64,000 nucleotides of DNA from Hericium rajendrae. Taxonomy: Eukaryota > Basidiomycota > Agaricomycetes > Russulales > Hericiaceae. A program made the translations under genes and the position numbers. Below the pieces are notes generated by a model, which was given only the letters and a program-made list of their open reading frames with translations, did no database searches and was not told the DNA's origin. Shown here one piece after another: positions 20,625-36,352 of this stretch; within the stretch, counting starts at the first letter, position 1, and each line of letters opens with the position of its first letter. The stretch is taken from contig CM065883.1 in the NCBI GenBank assembly GCA_033439255.1, positions 2,046,001 through 2,110,000 on the forward strand, in the 5' to 3' direction.

Positions 20625-23600
20625 CTAAGGGCTGCCAGCACCCGACGATGACGGCTCTGATGGCCATGGAGAAACGGAGTCGTCCAGCATGATCCCGCTT
20701 ATTCGATTGTAGATTGACTCTGGATAGTGCCTGTAGAAGACAATTAGTATTCGACACTGTAGTTGCGAACATAGATACACACCTTGCCAGCACGCGCTCC
20801 AGCAAGGCGACGGCTTGCTCACGATTGCCATTACCTAGTTCAGCACGGACCATTGCTTCCCACGTCGATGGCTGGATAGTAGGTGCTTAGAATCGGCTAT
20901 AATCGAAGAGCTTAAGGATACTTACCTCTCGGTAGATCGGGGCATCCGGGGAAACTGAAGAGCCAGATGCCGAAAGATCATGAGGAGTATGGTTGTTCGG
21001 AGCCGCTACGCCGACTGCTGGATCCACCAAACCCTCGAACACATCCCGCGCCTTTTCAATGTCTCCCGCGGCAGCGTATCCCCGGATGAGAAGATTCGCG
21101 ATGTAGGCCGTCATGTGAACACCGCTCTTCCGCATACGCTCGATGTATTGTGGAATGAGATCTGTCCGGCGAAGCGTCACCAGAACATTGATCATGGCCT
21201 CGTAGGTGACGGAATCCGGGAGGGGATGAGAATGGGTAGAAGTGACGGTCGACGGATGGGTCAAGATCGATTCAAAGACGGCAGCTGCCTTTTCAAGGTT
21301 CTTGGCTACACACCCATAGGCGTTGATCATGGCCGCCCAATGAGACCCCTGCACTGCAACGCTCCTGTTCTTGACAAGCTCCGCAAATGTCGACTCGACG
21401 GCGTTGAAGTCCACTGGCTCGATGCACCCGTGGGCATCAATGAGGAGCTAACGTAACATCATCAGCATAAAGAAAAAGAACACTTCAAGATAACTCAGGC
21501 GTACCTTGTAAGTATGCGCGGTAGGCTTGATTCCGGCACGCCGCATCGCGTTGTAGTAATGCAGAACCCTCGGGCGGTTGGGCTTCGTTTGCGAGTAGAA
21601 CTGCATCATGGTGTTGTAAGGTGGTACGCGCGGCTTGAAGTTGGGCTGCGAAGCCATCTCCTCGAACAGCGTCTCCGCAGACTGACTGTCTCCGACACGG
21701 CAGCACGCAGCTATGACAGCACCGTAGGTGACAGACGTTGGGCGAATACCCTCAGCTTGCATGCGGTGGAAAAGGTCGATAGCGAAGTCCGCCTTCCGGG
21801 CCTTCGCCAGCTTCGAGATCGCCGTGTTGTACAAATAGATATTGGGCTTGACGCCCCGCATCTGGGACTCCTCGAAATAGAACATCGCGCGAGCGGTATC
21901 ATCCGTAGTCTCCTTGATACACTGGATCAAACCACCGTACGCATCGGCCGTGAGGTTAGCGCCGCTCTCGAGAAGCCGCACGCGATGAATGTCTGCGCGC
22001 ACGCCGTCACCCGCGTGAGCGAGAGCGACGACCATCGCGTTCTCGACCTCGGTCCAGCCAGCAGTCTGAATTGCCTTGTCGTACTCCAAGGATGCTAGCA
22101 CGGCCTGCGCCCCCTCATAAACGGTGAACACCTTCTCCATTTCCTTCATGCGCCCTAAGCCCTCGATCAGACGTGAGATCACGGCCGGGGACGGATAGAG
22201 ACCAAGTTGGGATCCAGAGATGAAACGAGAGTAAGCTTCGAGAGGAGAGCGTGGGTCGTTGAACATGTTGTAGTTGTCGACAAACCGGCTGTGGTACCCA
22301 TCGATTTGCACGTTGCCAGTTGGAGGCGTTTCTACAGCAGCACTGTCGGTGGCTGCAATTTCGGACCCGACTTCTGGGGGAGCAATGGCCTGTCGGCTGA
22401 GTAGTGTCTCGAACGAAGGGCCGAGCGAAGATAGGACCTGCGTAGTCTGATCTAAGCCCTTGACGTCGAGAACAGAACGTACCAAGCTGTCGACGACGTG
22501 ACTCGAAAGATTGCTGGGATCAATGCGGAAATGAGCGAGATCGGCCAAAAATGTCTCGCTGCGTTCCGCATTTGCGAGCTGCGGAAGATCTGCCAAGACA
22601 TCGTGCAGGTTGACAACATATCCCAGTGTGTGCCATTCCGGTGGTGTAAGGTTCCCCAGCGTGCCCTGCTCCTTAGCCTGGTCGTAAGAAGCAAGGCAGG
22701 ATTGTATCAAGGGCATCGTAAGCTCAAGTCCATGGGATAGCCAAATCTTTGCAAGCCGTAAAGAGCTGCCCAATGGCAGAGAACGAGGGACACCATTGTC
22801 GAGCAAAAGCGAGTCGGAAAGTACCTGGACGAGCTCTGGTGTTTCTGCCAGTGTGGCATATTCCTGAGACGTCTCCTGCTGCTTCGAGTACTCCGGGATT
22901 TGCTCAATGAGCTCGAGGGCCTTGTCAAATCGTCCATTTGCAGCGTATAACCCGACCATTTTGGCAATTGCGTTGTAGCCGTCGATATCCTTCAGAAGGT
23001 CATCCCAGAATGGACGACGGCCGAGAACTTTGGAAAGCCAATTCAATTTCTCAATCACTTTAGCGCTGTCGAGGCTCGCATTTTCGAGATAACGGATATT
23101 GGTCTGGAACACGACCACGCGCAGGCGTCGATCGAACTTGAATCCATCCTTCATAGCGACCTTGCTCATGAGCTGATAAGCACGGTTCATTTCATTGACC
23201 ATACCGGCATCGGCGAGGGCCATAAGGACGGTATGAAACGCATGGCGGTCCGGATGAGGAGGAGTGATGGTAGGAAGCCATGAATCCTCGACGAATACAC
23301 CTTGGTCAGACATGCGTTGAAGCCATGAGAGCGCTGTCGCCGTATCGCCATTCCGAATGAAGCCGTCGATGATTACGCGGTACGTAGTCAAGGAGGGCGC
23401 AGGAACATCCTGTGGTCCAAAAACTTCGCCGTTGGGGGTATCCAACATCCTCTCCAGTAGACCAAGGGCGCTTGTTGAATTCCCGGCATTGAAGTAGGCC
23501 TCAATCATGCGATCCCAAACCTGAATAAACGCGATCCTTCCCCGATCAGCATCTCGTGGCCAGGGAACCTTGCCCAATTGGGAGACTCGCTGGAATTCGT

Positions 23601-25035
23601 CAAATACCATAGTTGCACCCTCCACATCGCCAGCGCTGGAATATGCCCAAATCAAGTTTCCATAGATCGGGGCTGGGATGTTGGACTCGCCAAACCGTTT
23701 CTCAAAGTCTGCAAACACGCGAATGGCAGAGTCGACGTCCTTATGAAGGGCGCACGACCGCAGAAGAGCCATATAATATGCGACGTGAAGAGGTGCGTGT
23801 TGGAGTGAAGTAGCAGCATAGAATAGCGACATAGCCGACGCGAAATTGTTCTCTGCCTGAAGCGCGGCAATGCGCTGCTCGTCCGCGAATGTGTCCGGGG
23901 AATCGGTGATGCCAAGGGTCTTGCGCTGATCGATGCTACGACGAAGATAATTGATCCGGTTATGGACTTCCGCATCACGATCGGCGAGTACGTCGATGAG
24001 AACGCCGTATGTCCGCATATTCGGAATCAAGGATCGTTTGACCATCGTGTTGTACGCGCTGAGCACCTCCGATACCGGCTCTCCAGCGGATCGAATCGCA
24101 GTTAACGCCTCGAGTGCCAGGTTCCAGTTAGCAATATTGGCCTTCTGCTCTGTGCTCTGCAATTTGGCGAGCGCAGCGCGAACAAGCCCAGGGTCTCGCC
24201 GATCGCGCGCATGCTTCAATTCATCGGACAGCTGCCGAGTATACGAATCGTCCGCATCGGTTTGGTCCTTGATCAACGAAGGCTCCGGTGGAAGAACACT
24301 CTGGGGTGCGCCAGGGTCGGATGAGCCAAACGGGGGATGTACGGGGGCGGAGGAAGCAATGAAGGCATCATTGGGGACGGGTTCGCCTGAACTAGACAAT
24401 GAGACCGAAGAGGACGTGGAATTTCTACGCGTCAAACGAGGCTTGCCAGACACGCGAGTGTCCACCGATGAGTCCTTGGCAGCTTCGAGAAGGTGAGACG
24501 CGGCGAATGCATGACGAGAGCGCGCATAGAGTCGTATGGCTTCAAGGACACGAACGTTATCTCTGGTATCGGGACGGCCGTGGGCGCCAACAGATAAACT
24601 ATGGCTGCGATTGCGGGGCTTCTTGGTTGAACGCAAGGTGTAAAGCGTCGGAACAGATTCATCATCATCCGTCTCGTTCGCGTCCGCGTCTGCCGAAGAA
24701 GTGTTCGCCTGAGTGATAGCGCGACCAGGACCCTAGGCAACATGATGCACGTCAGGAACGTGGAAAATAACAGCGATATCAAAGGAAAGGCTCACCGTGT
24801 AACCAGAGTAAAAGCGACTACCAGTGTGATACTTGGCGCCTCCGGCGCCAGCATGACCACTCCCCCAACTCGACGAGCCGGTAGCATTCCAGCCATTCAG
24901 ACCCGTGGATGAAGATTGTGTACCAGATGACTGTAAACCGAGGACATTGCGAAGAGTTTGGCCAGCCTGGGATTGGGCTGCCGCCGCCGCACGGGCGGTA
25001 TGGTGGATTATATGATTGGCTACCTGAGGTAGCAT
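20625..25035 (-). CDS. large pentatricopeptide-repeat protein, probably mitochondrial
   Basis: PPR proteins bind organellar RNA and control its stability, processing or translation. Exon 1 (25035-24796) starts MLPQVANHIIHHTARAAAA, a basic/Ala presequence-like start. The main exon (24732 to about 21505) is more than 1000 codons, followed by three or more short 3' exons ending at TAG 20627-20625. The protein is about 1300 residues. Typical PPR helices recur: TYGVLIDVLADRD, PIYGNLIWAYSSAGDVEGA, TYRVIIDGFIRNGDTATAL, NIYLYNTAISKLAKARKADFAI, TSVTYGAVIAACCRVGD, VTYEAMINVLVTLRRTDL and IANLLIRGYAAAGDIEKA. The region after the presequence is Ser-rich and disordered. The length resembles basidiomycete relatives of yeast Cya5/Dmr1-type factors, but I cannot say which RNA it binds. 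Confidence 0.85.
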
Positions 25036-25407
25036 GCTAGTCGCGTGTGGTCAGGAGCCGTAAAAGCTCGACCGAGGATGTAAGGGCAATGTAGACGTGC
25101 CCAAGGGCGTTGGAAAGGAAAGGCGAGGAATCGCGAAGTGGAACGATATGTGCGAACAGGAGGAAGGGACGCCGAAGTGATTCGTGTCGCAAGGCATCGC
25201 GTATCTACAAAACTTTACGCGCTTCGGTCCTTTCCGCTCCGATCTCTTCCGCACACCGTGACGCCTCACTAATATCCACGTGCCCACGCGCATGGCACGT
25301 GTTATCGCGCACCCGTGCTCTTCGCGAGTACTGCTGCTCCGATCTCTCGCGTGCGACGGTCCGACAAAGAGAAAATCACGCGTCATTTTGATTGATAAAG
25401 TAGTCGA
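25036..25407. other. intergenic gap between PPR gene and coilin-like gene
   Basis: 372 bp containing the PPR promoter and the coilin-like 3' UTR. Mixed CG-rich sequence (CACGTG at 25277-25282); no gene seen. Confidence 0.4.
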
Positions 25408-27017
25408 TCAAGTCGCTATTCTCCACTCCATGGATAGCACATCGCTCCGCAGAAACGTAGTTGTCTCTCCGTCCTCTTCACCCATCTCAGTCTCCAGGCC
25501 ACCAAATGCAATCTCACGGCGATTAAGGCACCGCACTACTACCCCAGTTTCGCCCAAACTCTGAACGTGAGCCAAAGAAAGCACCATTTCTGGCGTTAGC
25601 GTTACTGGATGAATTCCGAGTTGCTGCATACAAATTAGCTCAATGTATTGATCGCAAAAACTGGCGGGATCTCACCTTCCACCCCACAAGAGCGCCTGGC
25701 ACCAGTGATGCCGTTTCGGTTACCTTGGGATATGTGTCCCACCTGCTGTCGATGTCTGCCCAATTGATTGCGCTGCTCGAGTCTTGCCTGTCTTGATATT
25801 CTTCCCCCTCATGAATATCTGTAGATGCAGTGTTCAACATAGCAGTTGGAACAGTCTTCCTCCTTCCCTTTCTCTGTGGCCAGAGATCTGCCTCGACATC
25901 AACACTGGTAACAAGTATGTTTGGAGGAAGAAGACCCATTTCCTGCTTCTGGGATGGTGGAACAAGAAGAGGAAACCCATTGGGCTTGGAAGGGGATCCG
26001 GAATTTGCAGCCTGGGGATGGATTGGGGGGGTAGAAAGCTGCGGGGAGGCCACGCCAGAGTCGGTAATGTCATCGAAAACGATGCGTTGAGGCACTTGCC
26101 CAGCCATGGCACGCTTGAAGCCTCGTCGTTTATTCTTATTCGATAAAGACATCATCGCGATCGCTGGCTCCGACGAATAAGTATCTAGTGCTGGTTTTTC
26201 GGCCCCAGAGCCAACGGGAATAGCATTTTCAGAGGACGCGACAGGGGAGACGAGATTCGGAGCAATGTCACTCTCGTATTGGCGTTTTTTGCGACGACGA
26301 AGATTGCGGTTCTTCGTACTAGGTTTTCCTTGGCCGGGAGGGACGAGTGGTCTGTCATACGGATGAGAACACGATTCAAAGAATTTGGTGTCTGAAACGT
26401 ACGGATGTCGGGGAGGGATCGGGCGTTGCGATACGATGGCCGCCACGGACTGCTTATTTGACGAAATTTTAGGAAGACCAGAAGGCACCTGATCCGGAGC
26501 TGAATCCGAGCTTGAATCCGAATCCGAATCCGATTCTGAGCTGGAATCGGACGAGTCCGACGACGACTCTTCGGATGAGACTTCGCTGGAAGATGTCGAG
26601 GGGACAGCAGTTTTGTTAGATTTTGTTCGGAGGCCTCTCACGGGAGAGTCCTGCGTCAGAGATTTGAATTTCTTTCGGGGAGAGTTAGGTACAGGAGCCG
26701 CCTTGCGTTTGCTGACATTGGGTCTTGTTCGTATACTGTACGCCAGTCAGGCTGTCTGGCACATTGGTATGAATCCAAACGTACCATATTAGATCGCCAT
26801 CCCGGAGAATATCTATCCTGCTTTCGTCCAGCAACTCAAAATCGTCCAGTGATAGGATGGTATCCTGCCCACATACCCCACCATCGCGCAAAACCTGGAG
26901 TGTCTTGCACAATTTATCTTTAAGGATGGTCACAGAGGCATTCTCTGCTAGTGTAGCGAGCGAATACCATGCCTTGAGTTCCGGAAGAGGCGGGGAAGTG
27001 ACGACTCTGACTCTCAT
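25408..27017 (-). CDS. coilin-like (Cajal body) protein
   Basis: Coilin scaffolds Cajal bodies, where spliceosomal snRNPs mature. Three exons: 27017 to about 26787, about 26741-25674, and about 25629-25408. The N-terminal domain (MRVRVVTSPPLPELKAWYSL ... LDDFELLDESRIDILRDGDLIW) matches the ubiquitin-like coilin N-terminal domain in length and in its RVLRDGD-like end. A basic patch (RKKFKSL) and a long Ser/Asp tract (SSESDSDSDSSSD) follow, then the basic motif RNLRRRKKRQYESD that plant coilins share. The C-terminal part (VPGALVGWK ... LTPEMVLSLAHVQSLGETGVVVRCLNR) resembles the atypical Tudor-like domain. Fungal coilins are highly divergent, so orthology is inferred from domain order. Confidence 0.7.
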
Positions 27018-27393
27018 CGTTTTGGAAGTCTAACAGCACTTGGTTGTTGTCGTGGATGTGAACCTAGTGAACTTGTTAGCTGCGCAGGCCAGTCGATTAG
27101 CGCTAGATTACGTAACCGAGGAAATTCCTGATTTGACGCTGACGGTGACCGCGTCCTGCAGCAGATATTCAATATCGTGACGAGCACGAGTGCCAGCACA
27201 TCTCGCTTTGAACACGTCCTCCTTTCCAATCTGTTTCTCTGTCTCCAGGCTCGGGTCTATCTTCGTCTCCAACAGGTCCCTCGAACTCGCACTTTTCGGA
27301 CTCCATAACTGACTGGCGGCGTCCTTGCCGTGACCGTGCGCTTTACGCCGCATCCATTCGTTTTCTCCCATTTGATCCCTACACGTCGGTGGG
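27018..27393. promoter_or_regulatory. shared intergenic promoter, coilin-like / SEC63
   Basis: 376 bp lie between two divergent start codons. A minus-strand frame from 27371 exists but has no family support (see rejected items). It may be leader sequence of the coilin-like transcript. Confidence 0.4.
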
Positions 27394-29919
27394 ATGGCGA
27401 ATTACGACTATGATGAGTCGGGCAACATGGCCCTGTACTTTATAGTCACCGTGCTCTTCATTGTGCTCGTTCCAGCGACACTATCCTTCTCGTTTACATC
27501 TTCAAGTGCGTACTCCCCTGCTAGCAGACCTAATCCTCATGACACACGTTCACAGAACCAGCTGTTCCATCCATGTGCGAATGTCAACCCTGCAGGGAGC
27601 AGCGCCAGAGAATTAATAAGCGCGAGAAGGGGTCTCTACTGCATCCCAAATTCACAACGAGGTGTGTGGCCACCGGCGGCTTGCAGTGCATTTTAGAGAG
27701 TTTATGATCTTTCTTCTTGAAGGGGCACCTTGACAGTTTTAGGATGGATTCTCTTTGGACTAATCTCGTACAAACTGTCCAATACAGCCATCGAGAACAA
27801 GGTGTATGATCCATTTGAGATCCTAGGACTGAAAACGGTGCGTCTTCGTGTCATGGCTTCTTTGAGCGGGGCCGTGTTCTAGTACTCCATTCACAATACT
27901 CACACGTCTGGAACAGGGTGTGACAGAAAAGGAGATCAAATCCCACTTCAAGAAACTTTCGAAGCTATTGTAAGTGTCTATTCAGCCAAGAGGGTCAAAG
28001 TCCATTCATGACACCTTCTTATAGTCACCCAGACAAAGTCAAGCTCTCCGACAATGACACTACGGAGTCAGTTGCTGCTAAATTCGTAGAAATTACGAAG
28101 GCATACAAGTCGTGAGTAACACGCGCTGGGTTTGTGCTTTCGCTGTTGAGCTAAACTCGCCGCCTTTTAGATTAACTGACGAGACTATCCGCAAGAACTT
28201 TGAAGACTTTGGTCATCCCGATGGTAGACAAACTGTGACCATGGGTATTGCGTTGCCTCGCTGGATCGTTGAAGCGCAGAACAACATCTGGGTGCTTGGA
28301 GTATATGGATTACTCTTTGGCGTATCTCTCCCGGCCCTTGTGGTAGGTCTGCACTTGTTTCAATCGGCTTTTTGAGCCTTATCAGAGGGTTCTTTAGGGA
28401 CGTTGGTGGTTTGGCAGTCGCCAGAAGACCAAGGATGGAATTCATGCTCAGACAGCGGCAGCCTTCTTCAAGGCCTTGACTGAGAACTCGGGGATTGAGG
28501 AAATCCTCCGTGCACTTGGGAATGCGATAGAGTGGCAGAGGGTTTCTGTAAACGGGACAGAGAGCGAACTACGCGAAATTGAGAAGGCCGTCGAGTCTCA
28601 GCTTGGAACGCGTTGGTCGGACCTGAAGCCCCTCACGGAAGGCGATGACTCCGCGTCCAAGGGAAAACTCCGGGCCCTCGTTTTATTGCATGCCCATCTA
28701 CTTCGCATCCCGATTCAGGACGAGACGTTGAGAAAAGGTGCGTGCCCTTGGTAGTCAAAAAAGATTAATTAACATAGTCTCCCCCTCCAGCCCAAGCGGA
28801 TGTACTCTTGCAGACCCCTGGTCTTCTTAACGCTCTTTTGAATATCAGCATGTCAAGAAACTGGTTTTACCCGACTGTTGCAATCATGCACCTACAGGCT
28901 TATCTTGCTCAAGCGCTACTTCCAGGCAATGACGCTGTGAGATATGCCCAGCTCCCGGGCGTTCGGAATGACGATATTCAAAAGCTGCCCGAGGATGTTG
29001 AGAGTCTCGAGGATTTTGTTCAAAGTCTTGAGAAGAGCGACACGAGATTGCAGGACATCAAAACAGCAGTGAACCGGTGGGGACATTTGGACGTTGTCGA
29101 TGCCTCCTTCAAAGGTGACCTCCGCACAATTTGACTATTGGGCCATGCTAACGCTTCCTCTCAGTCATCGGAGAACGTATTATTACGCCTTCTGCATTGG
29201 TCTTCCTTGTAGTGAAGCTTCGGTTGGCGCCATCAGGCAATGGCTCTCAGACCGAACCGACGGCTAGCGTCGCTATTGCTGAAGCGCAGAAAGACGAGGA
29301 GTTTTTGAACAGTCCCAAAGATGTGGAGGAACTTGCCAGACCTGAAGATGGGAGTGGCTGGGCACATGCTCCATATTGGCCTGCGGTGAGCCTGCTTCGC
29401 ATTGTTCTGGAGGCTGTCTCTTACATCTCAATAGAACCGTAAACCTGGATGGTGGATTGTCCTGGCCGATGCGAAGAGCAACAGAGTCGTGGTTCCGCCC
29501 ATGAAGATTAATGATATCCCCTTCTCCCATGAAGGACGTCAGCGGGATTTCCGTTCATACAAGCTCCGATTCCAAGCGCCTCCTGCTGTCGGGATATTTA
29601 CATGGAGGGTACATTTCGTGAGCGACACCTTTTTGGGCGAGGACGTAGTTCAGGATATCACGGTATGCTTCAACCATGTCATCTTCAGGGTCGCGCTTAT
29701 TCTCTCATTTAGTTGAAAATTGATGACGTTTCTACGTTAACTGCTGACGAACAGGCAGCCGAAGATGAGATCTCTGAACCTGAAGAAGATACATTGGCTG
29801 GGCAGATGGCAGCGATGCGTGGAGGCAGCGTCAAGAAGAGTGTGCAAGAGAGTGATGAAGACAGCACTACCGATGACGATGCAGACAATGCTTCGGATAG
29901 TAGCAGTGATAGCGATTAG
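27394..29919 (+). CDS. SEC63: ER translocon subunit Sec63 (J-domain, Brl/Sec63 domain)
   Basis: Membrane J-protein that recruits the ER Hsp70 (BiP/Kar2) to the Sec61 channel for post-translational translocation. ATG 27394 begins MANYDYDESGNMALYFIVTVLFI, the family's start with the first membrane helix. LTVLGWILFGLISYKL is the second helix, and VYDPFEILGL ... LFHPDKVKL is the J domain with HPD intact across an intron (about 27971-28023). LGVYGLLFGVSLPALVGRWWFG is the third helix. The Sec63/Brl domain follows with QTPGLLNALLNISMSRNW and SVIGERIITPSALVFLVVKLRL, then the immunoglobulin-like part, and an acidic tail (SDEDSTTDDDADNASDSSSDSD) typical of Sec63 for Sec62 binding. About ten short introns. 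Confidence 0.95.
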
Positions 29920-30551
29920 CTAGTTCGTTGACTGTATATGTACTGGATGCAAGATGAGGCTGCGTTGACCACTGCCGATGACGCATTGGGATTTCAACCG
30001 CGCCATGCCTCTCCCTGACGCTATCCGGGAAAAGACCATGCAATGTGAGGCCTTGCAGTGTTTTCCCAGCACGTCTCATGCTGCAGTCGAGAAGGTACGA
30101 TATATGAACCTCTCCATGCCGCCTCAAATTCTGGAACTTATTTCAATGAAAGGACTGAGTGTGGGTCCAATAAGCAGCAGATGAAATCGAAATTGCTGGC
30201 CAAACGAGCACGCGGCCGACCCACACTTTCACAGACATTATACGTATTATTTAAACATCGACAGTCATGCTCGATCATGCCGAGAACTTGCTCCGGAGAG
30301 TTGGATGCACAGTTCTCGTCGAGACCATGGCCATCTTGCACAAAGGCTAAAGGTAAGATTGGAGGGTTACTCCAAAAAAGAATGCAGTACTGTAATCGCC
30401 AAGGGGCCGGGAACCCGCAGATAAGATAAGATTGTCGCTTATCAATTCGCAAGCAAAATTTCAAATATCTATAGACCGAACTCGGTGGCGGCAGCTGCTA
30501 CGAGAATACTACTAACTGGAGGCTAGCTACGCCCTTGATCCCGAGAGCGCG
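29920..30551. other. intergenic gap between SEC63 and ECM16
   Basis: 632 bp between two genes in the same orientation. Only short overlapping frames are present, and I see no recognisable gene or repeat. The ECM16 promoter should lie in its right part. Confidence 0.45.
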
Positions 30552-34218
<3,667 letters not shown>

Positions 34219-34379
34219 GCTACTGTACGCATACATACTGTTCGCATATTTTTCTAACGCAGCAGACTCCCGGCTCCTGTCTGGAAGATTTGTTTGTCTT
34301 TAGAATGTGACATCACGATCATCAAAAGCAAACGTAGTTCAGTGGAAATAGCACTGTAATGCATGAAACTACTACATCT

Positions 34380-34922
34380 CTAATGATGCCGTCGAGAGCG
34401 GATGCGCTTGCCATTCTGCACAGCCGGCCCCCAGCTGTTCCATGAGTGTAAATAGAGACCGAATGTAAGAAATGAAGAGTATGCGCACCCTCTGATTTTC
34501 TTCTTTCCCTTCGGCTCATAAGCAAATTCAGAGGGATCGGATCCCTGACGATATTTCTCCATGGCCCACAGGACGTATCTACAGAATGAAATCAATGTCT
34601 AGCATGCATAAAGCAGCGCCTGCCACACACCGTCGATCTCGAACAGGCAACCCAGCCTTCTTGAGATCATGTCCTGTCACATTCCAGAATTCTGACCATG
34701 AGTCGTATACGAGCTTCGACTCCGAGGAACGTCCAATGGATTTCAGAAAAGCCTCTGGCGAGGATATAGGCCCTTTAACATATATTAACAGACGCAGATT
34801 CTTGGCAGGGAAAAGACAATTGCCATGCCTCTTGGGTGCGGACTAGATCTGCTGAAAACCTGCATGGACCGACACATATTCGGTAGGGCAATGCGAAGAC
34901 TCTGTGTCATAGAGAAGGACAT
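34380..34922 (-). CDS. FYV4: mitochondrial small ribosomal subunit protein mS41 (IGR domain)
   Basis: Fungal mitoribosomal small-subunit protein. ATG 34922 gives MSFSMTQSLRIALPNMCRSM, a basic/hydrophobic mitochondrial presequence. After an intron (its donor is ambiguous, probably near 34850) comes the IGR domain: SSPEAFLKSIGRSSES, then YDSWSEFWNVTGHDLKKAGLPVRDRRY, split by an intron near 34620-34565. The family end follows: VLWAMEKYRQG ... KKIRGWGPAVQNGKRIRSRR. Length is about 135 residues. It is convergent with ECM16, leaving 161 bp between stops. Confidence 0.85.
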
Positions 34923-35603
34923 TGTGATTGTGGGGCGTCTGGTAAGACGTTGATAACCAAAACTTAGATGGAACGGCTGCGCGAAACTTGAAGCTTGTGA
35001 ACTACGGGATGATGGAAAAGGTGTGTAGTCGAACTCGCTTTCTCTTTCTCTCGAAAAGGTTGTACGGTGGCAGTTTCTGAACGCCGTCACGTGTGACGCT
35101 GATCTTTTCCCACAAGCAGAAATGCCACAGTTTACATTGAGTCGATGGCCCGGAAGTGCAAAGCTTATTTGCACATTGTTCCCCCGGGCTCGTCAGCGCG
35201 TTTCCCACCTTGAAACTTTGCATACTCGTTTAAATACATCTAAATACACAATTTTACGAAGTTGTGATTTTTTTTCATCGAAGGGAAAGTGTGCTACGCT
35301 GGGGCCATTGAGCCCTTGCAAACCCCCGCCAGAGTCACGCAATGTCACAGTGGCTGCCGCGATGCCGCGATGAAGCCTGGAAACTCCGACGCGTGGCTTG
35401 TGTCTGTTCGACTTTCGCTCGGAGAACTCGCTACAACCCGCTACTCGTCTCTTCGCGCCATGGCTCTTGATACCATCGAGAACACCACCGACCACATCAA
35501 TGTCGCTATTTATCACGATGACTCAGTCGACATCACTTAAGTTTTAGTTGCACCCAAGTCTGCTGTCTCGAAGCCTGTGGTAAGCGAGGCTCGCTTTTGT
35601 GCT
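34923..35603. other. intergenic region between FYV4 and the hAT element
   Basis: About 680 bp. Frames on both strands overlap each other and show no family features. The FYV4 promoter is expected at the left edge. A T9-10 run lies at about 35269-35277. Confidence 0.4.
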
Positions 35604-35626
35604 GTTGAAATTAGGGCCTAGCATGG
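35604..35626. repeat. left target duplication (8 bp) and left terminal repeat of hAT
   Basis: GTTGAAAT (35604-35611) is followed directly by TAGGGCCTAGCATGG (35612-35626). Both are exactly mirrored at the right end of the element. Confidence 0.95.
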
Positions 35627-36290
35627 GTAGCGCTTGTCCGGGTTGTCCACGGGTCTTGATCTGCGGGTACCTGATGGGTATGGGTATCATGGGTCTGGGT
35701 CCCACCTGGGTCTGGACATGGATGGGTACGGATCGCGATGCGGAGCAACCCGGGTAACCATGGATCACCCAGCGTGGACCCATCAACTGACGCGTCGTCG
35801 CCGCTCGTTTTGCTCTTATCTCCATCCTTCCCTCGACAACGTACCATTGCTCTACCGACAATGTGGAATTTGTTTGCCGAGTACGAATCATTTCAGGATT
35901 AGCTGCGTATAGCACGGGCGGCAGGTACATAGATCTCCGTGTAAGTTCCTGCGATACACCAAGTACATCGGTGCAGCTCGCAAATCTGACTGGACTGTGC
36001 CTTTCAGAGCTTTCGATGCGTAGATATGAGTAGTCGCAATGTTCACCATTCTTATTGCAAGCTGGACACGTTTTTCTTGCTGACTTTGTGTGGATTGGAT
36101 GACAGGCACTAGCTATTCCAAATATTAGACGAGGGCCGCCCTGTCCATCCACTCCATTCCACCCTAGTCTCCTTGAGGCTTGACACTAAGACGAGCCTGG
36201 ACAAATAGACCGGTCTGCGAGGTGCCGGTACAGTCAGTAATCAAGTGGCATCTGCGCGCGCAAATTGGGCGCAAGAGTAGGTAGCTGCGA

Positions 36291-36300
36291 GCTATAAAAC
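36291..36300 (+). promoter_or_regulatory. TATA-box-like motif of the hAT gene
   Basis: GCTATAAAAC lies 53 bp before the gene's ATG (36353), inside the element. Spacing and sequence suit a core promoter, but the transcription start is not known. Confidence 0.5.
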
Positions 36301-36352
36301 ACTCTCTGTTCTTCTCTGGAACACGCAAGCACACTCGTATAGTCAGTGCAAA

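Noticed and set aside
27108-27371. 87-codon open frame on the minus strand between the coilin-like gene and SEC63
   Set aside because: It lies wholly in a divergent promoter, has no family match, and may be part of a transcript leader.
35544-36152. 202-codon open frame on the minus strand
   Set aside because: It overlaps the left terminus and subterminal repeats of the hAT element and crosses its target duplication, so it is not a gene.
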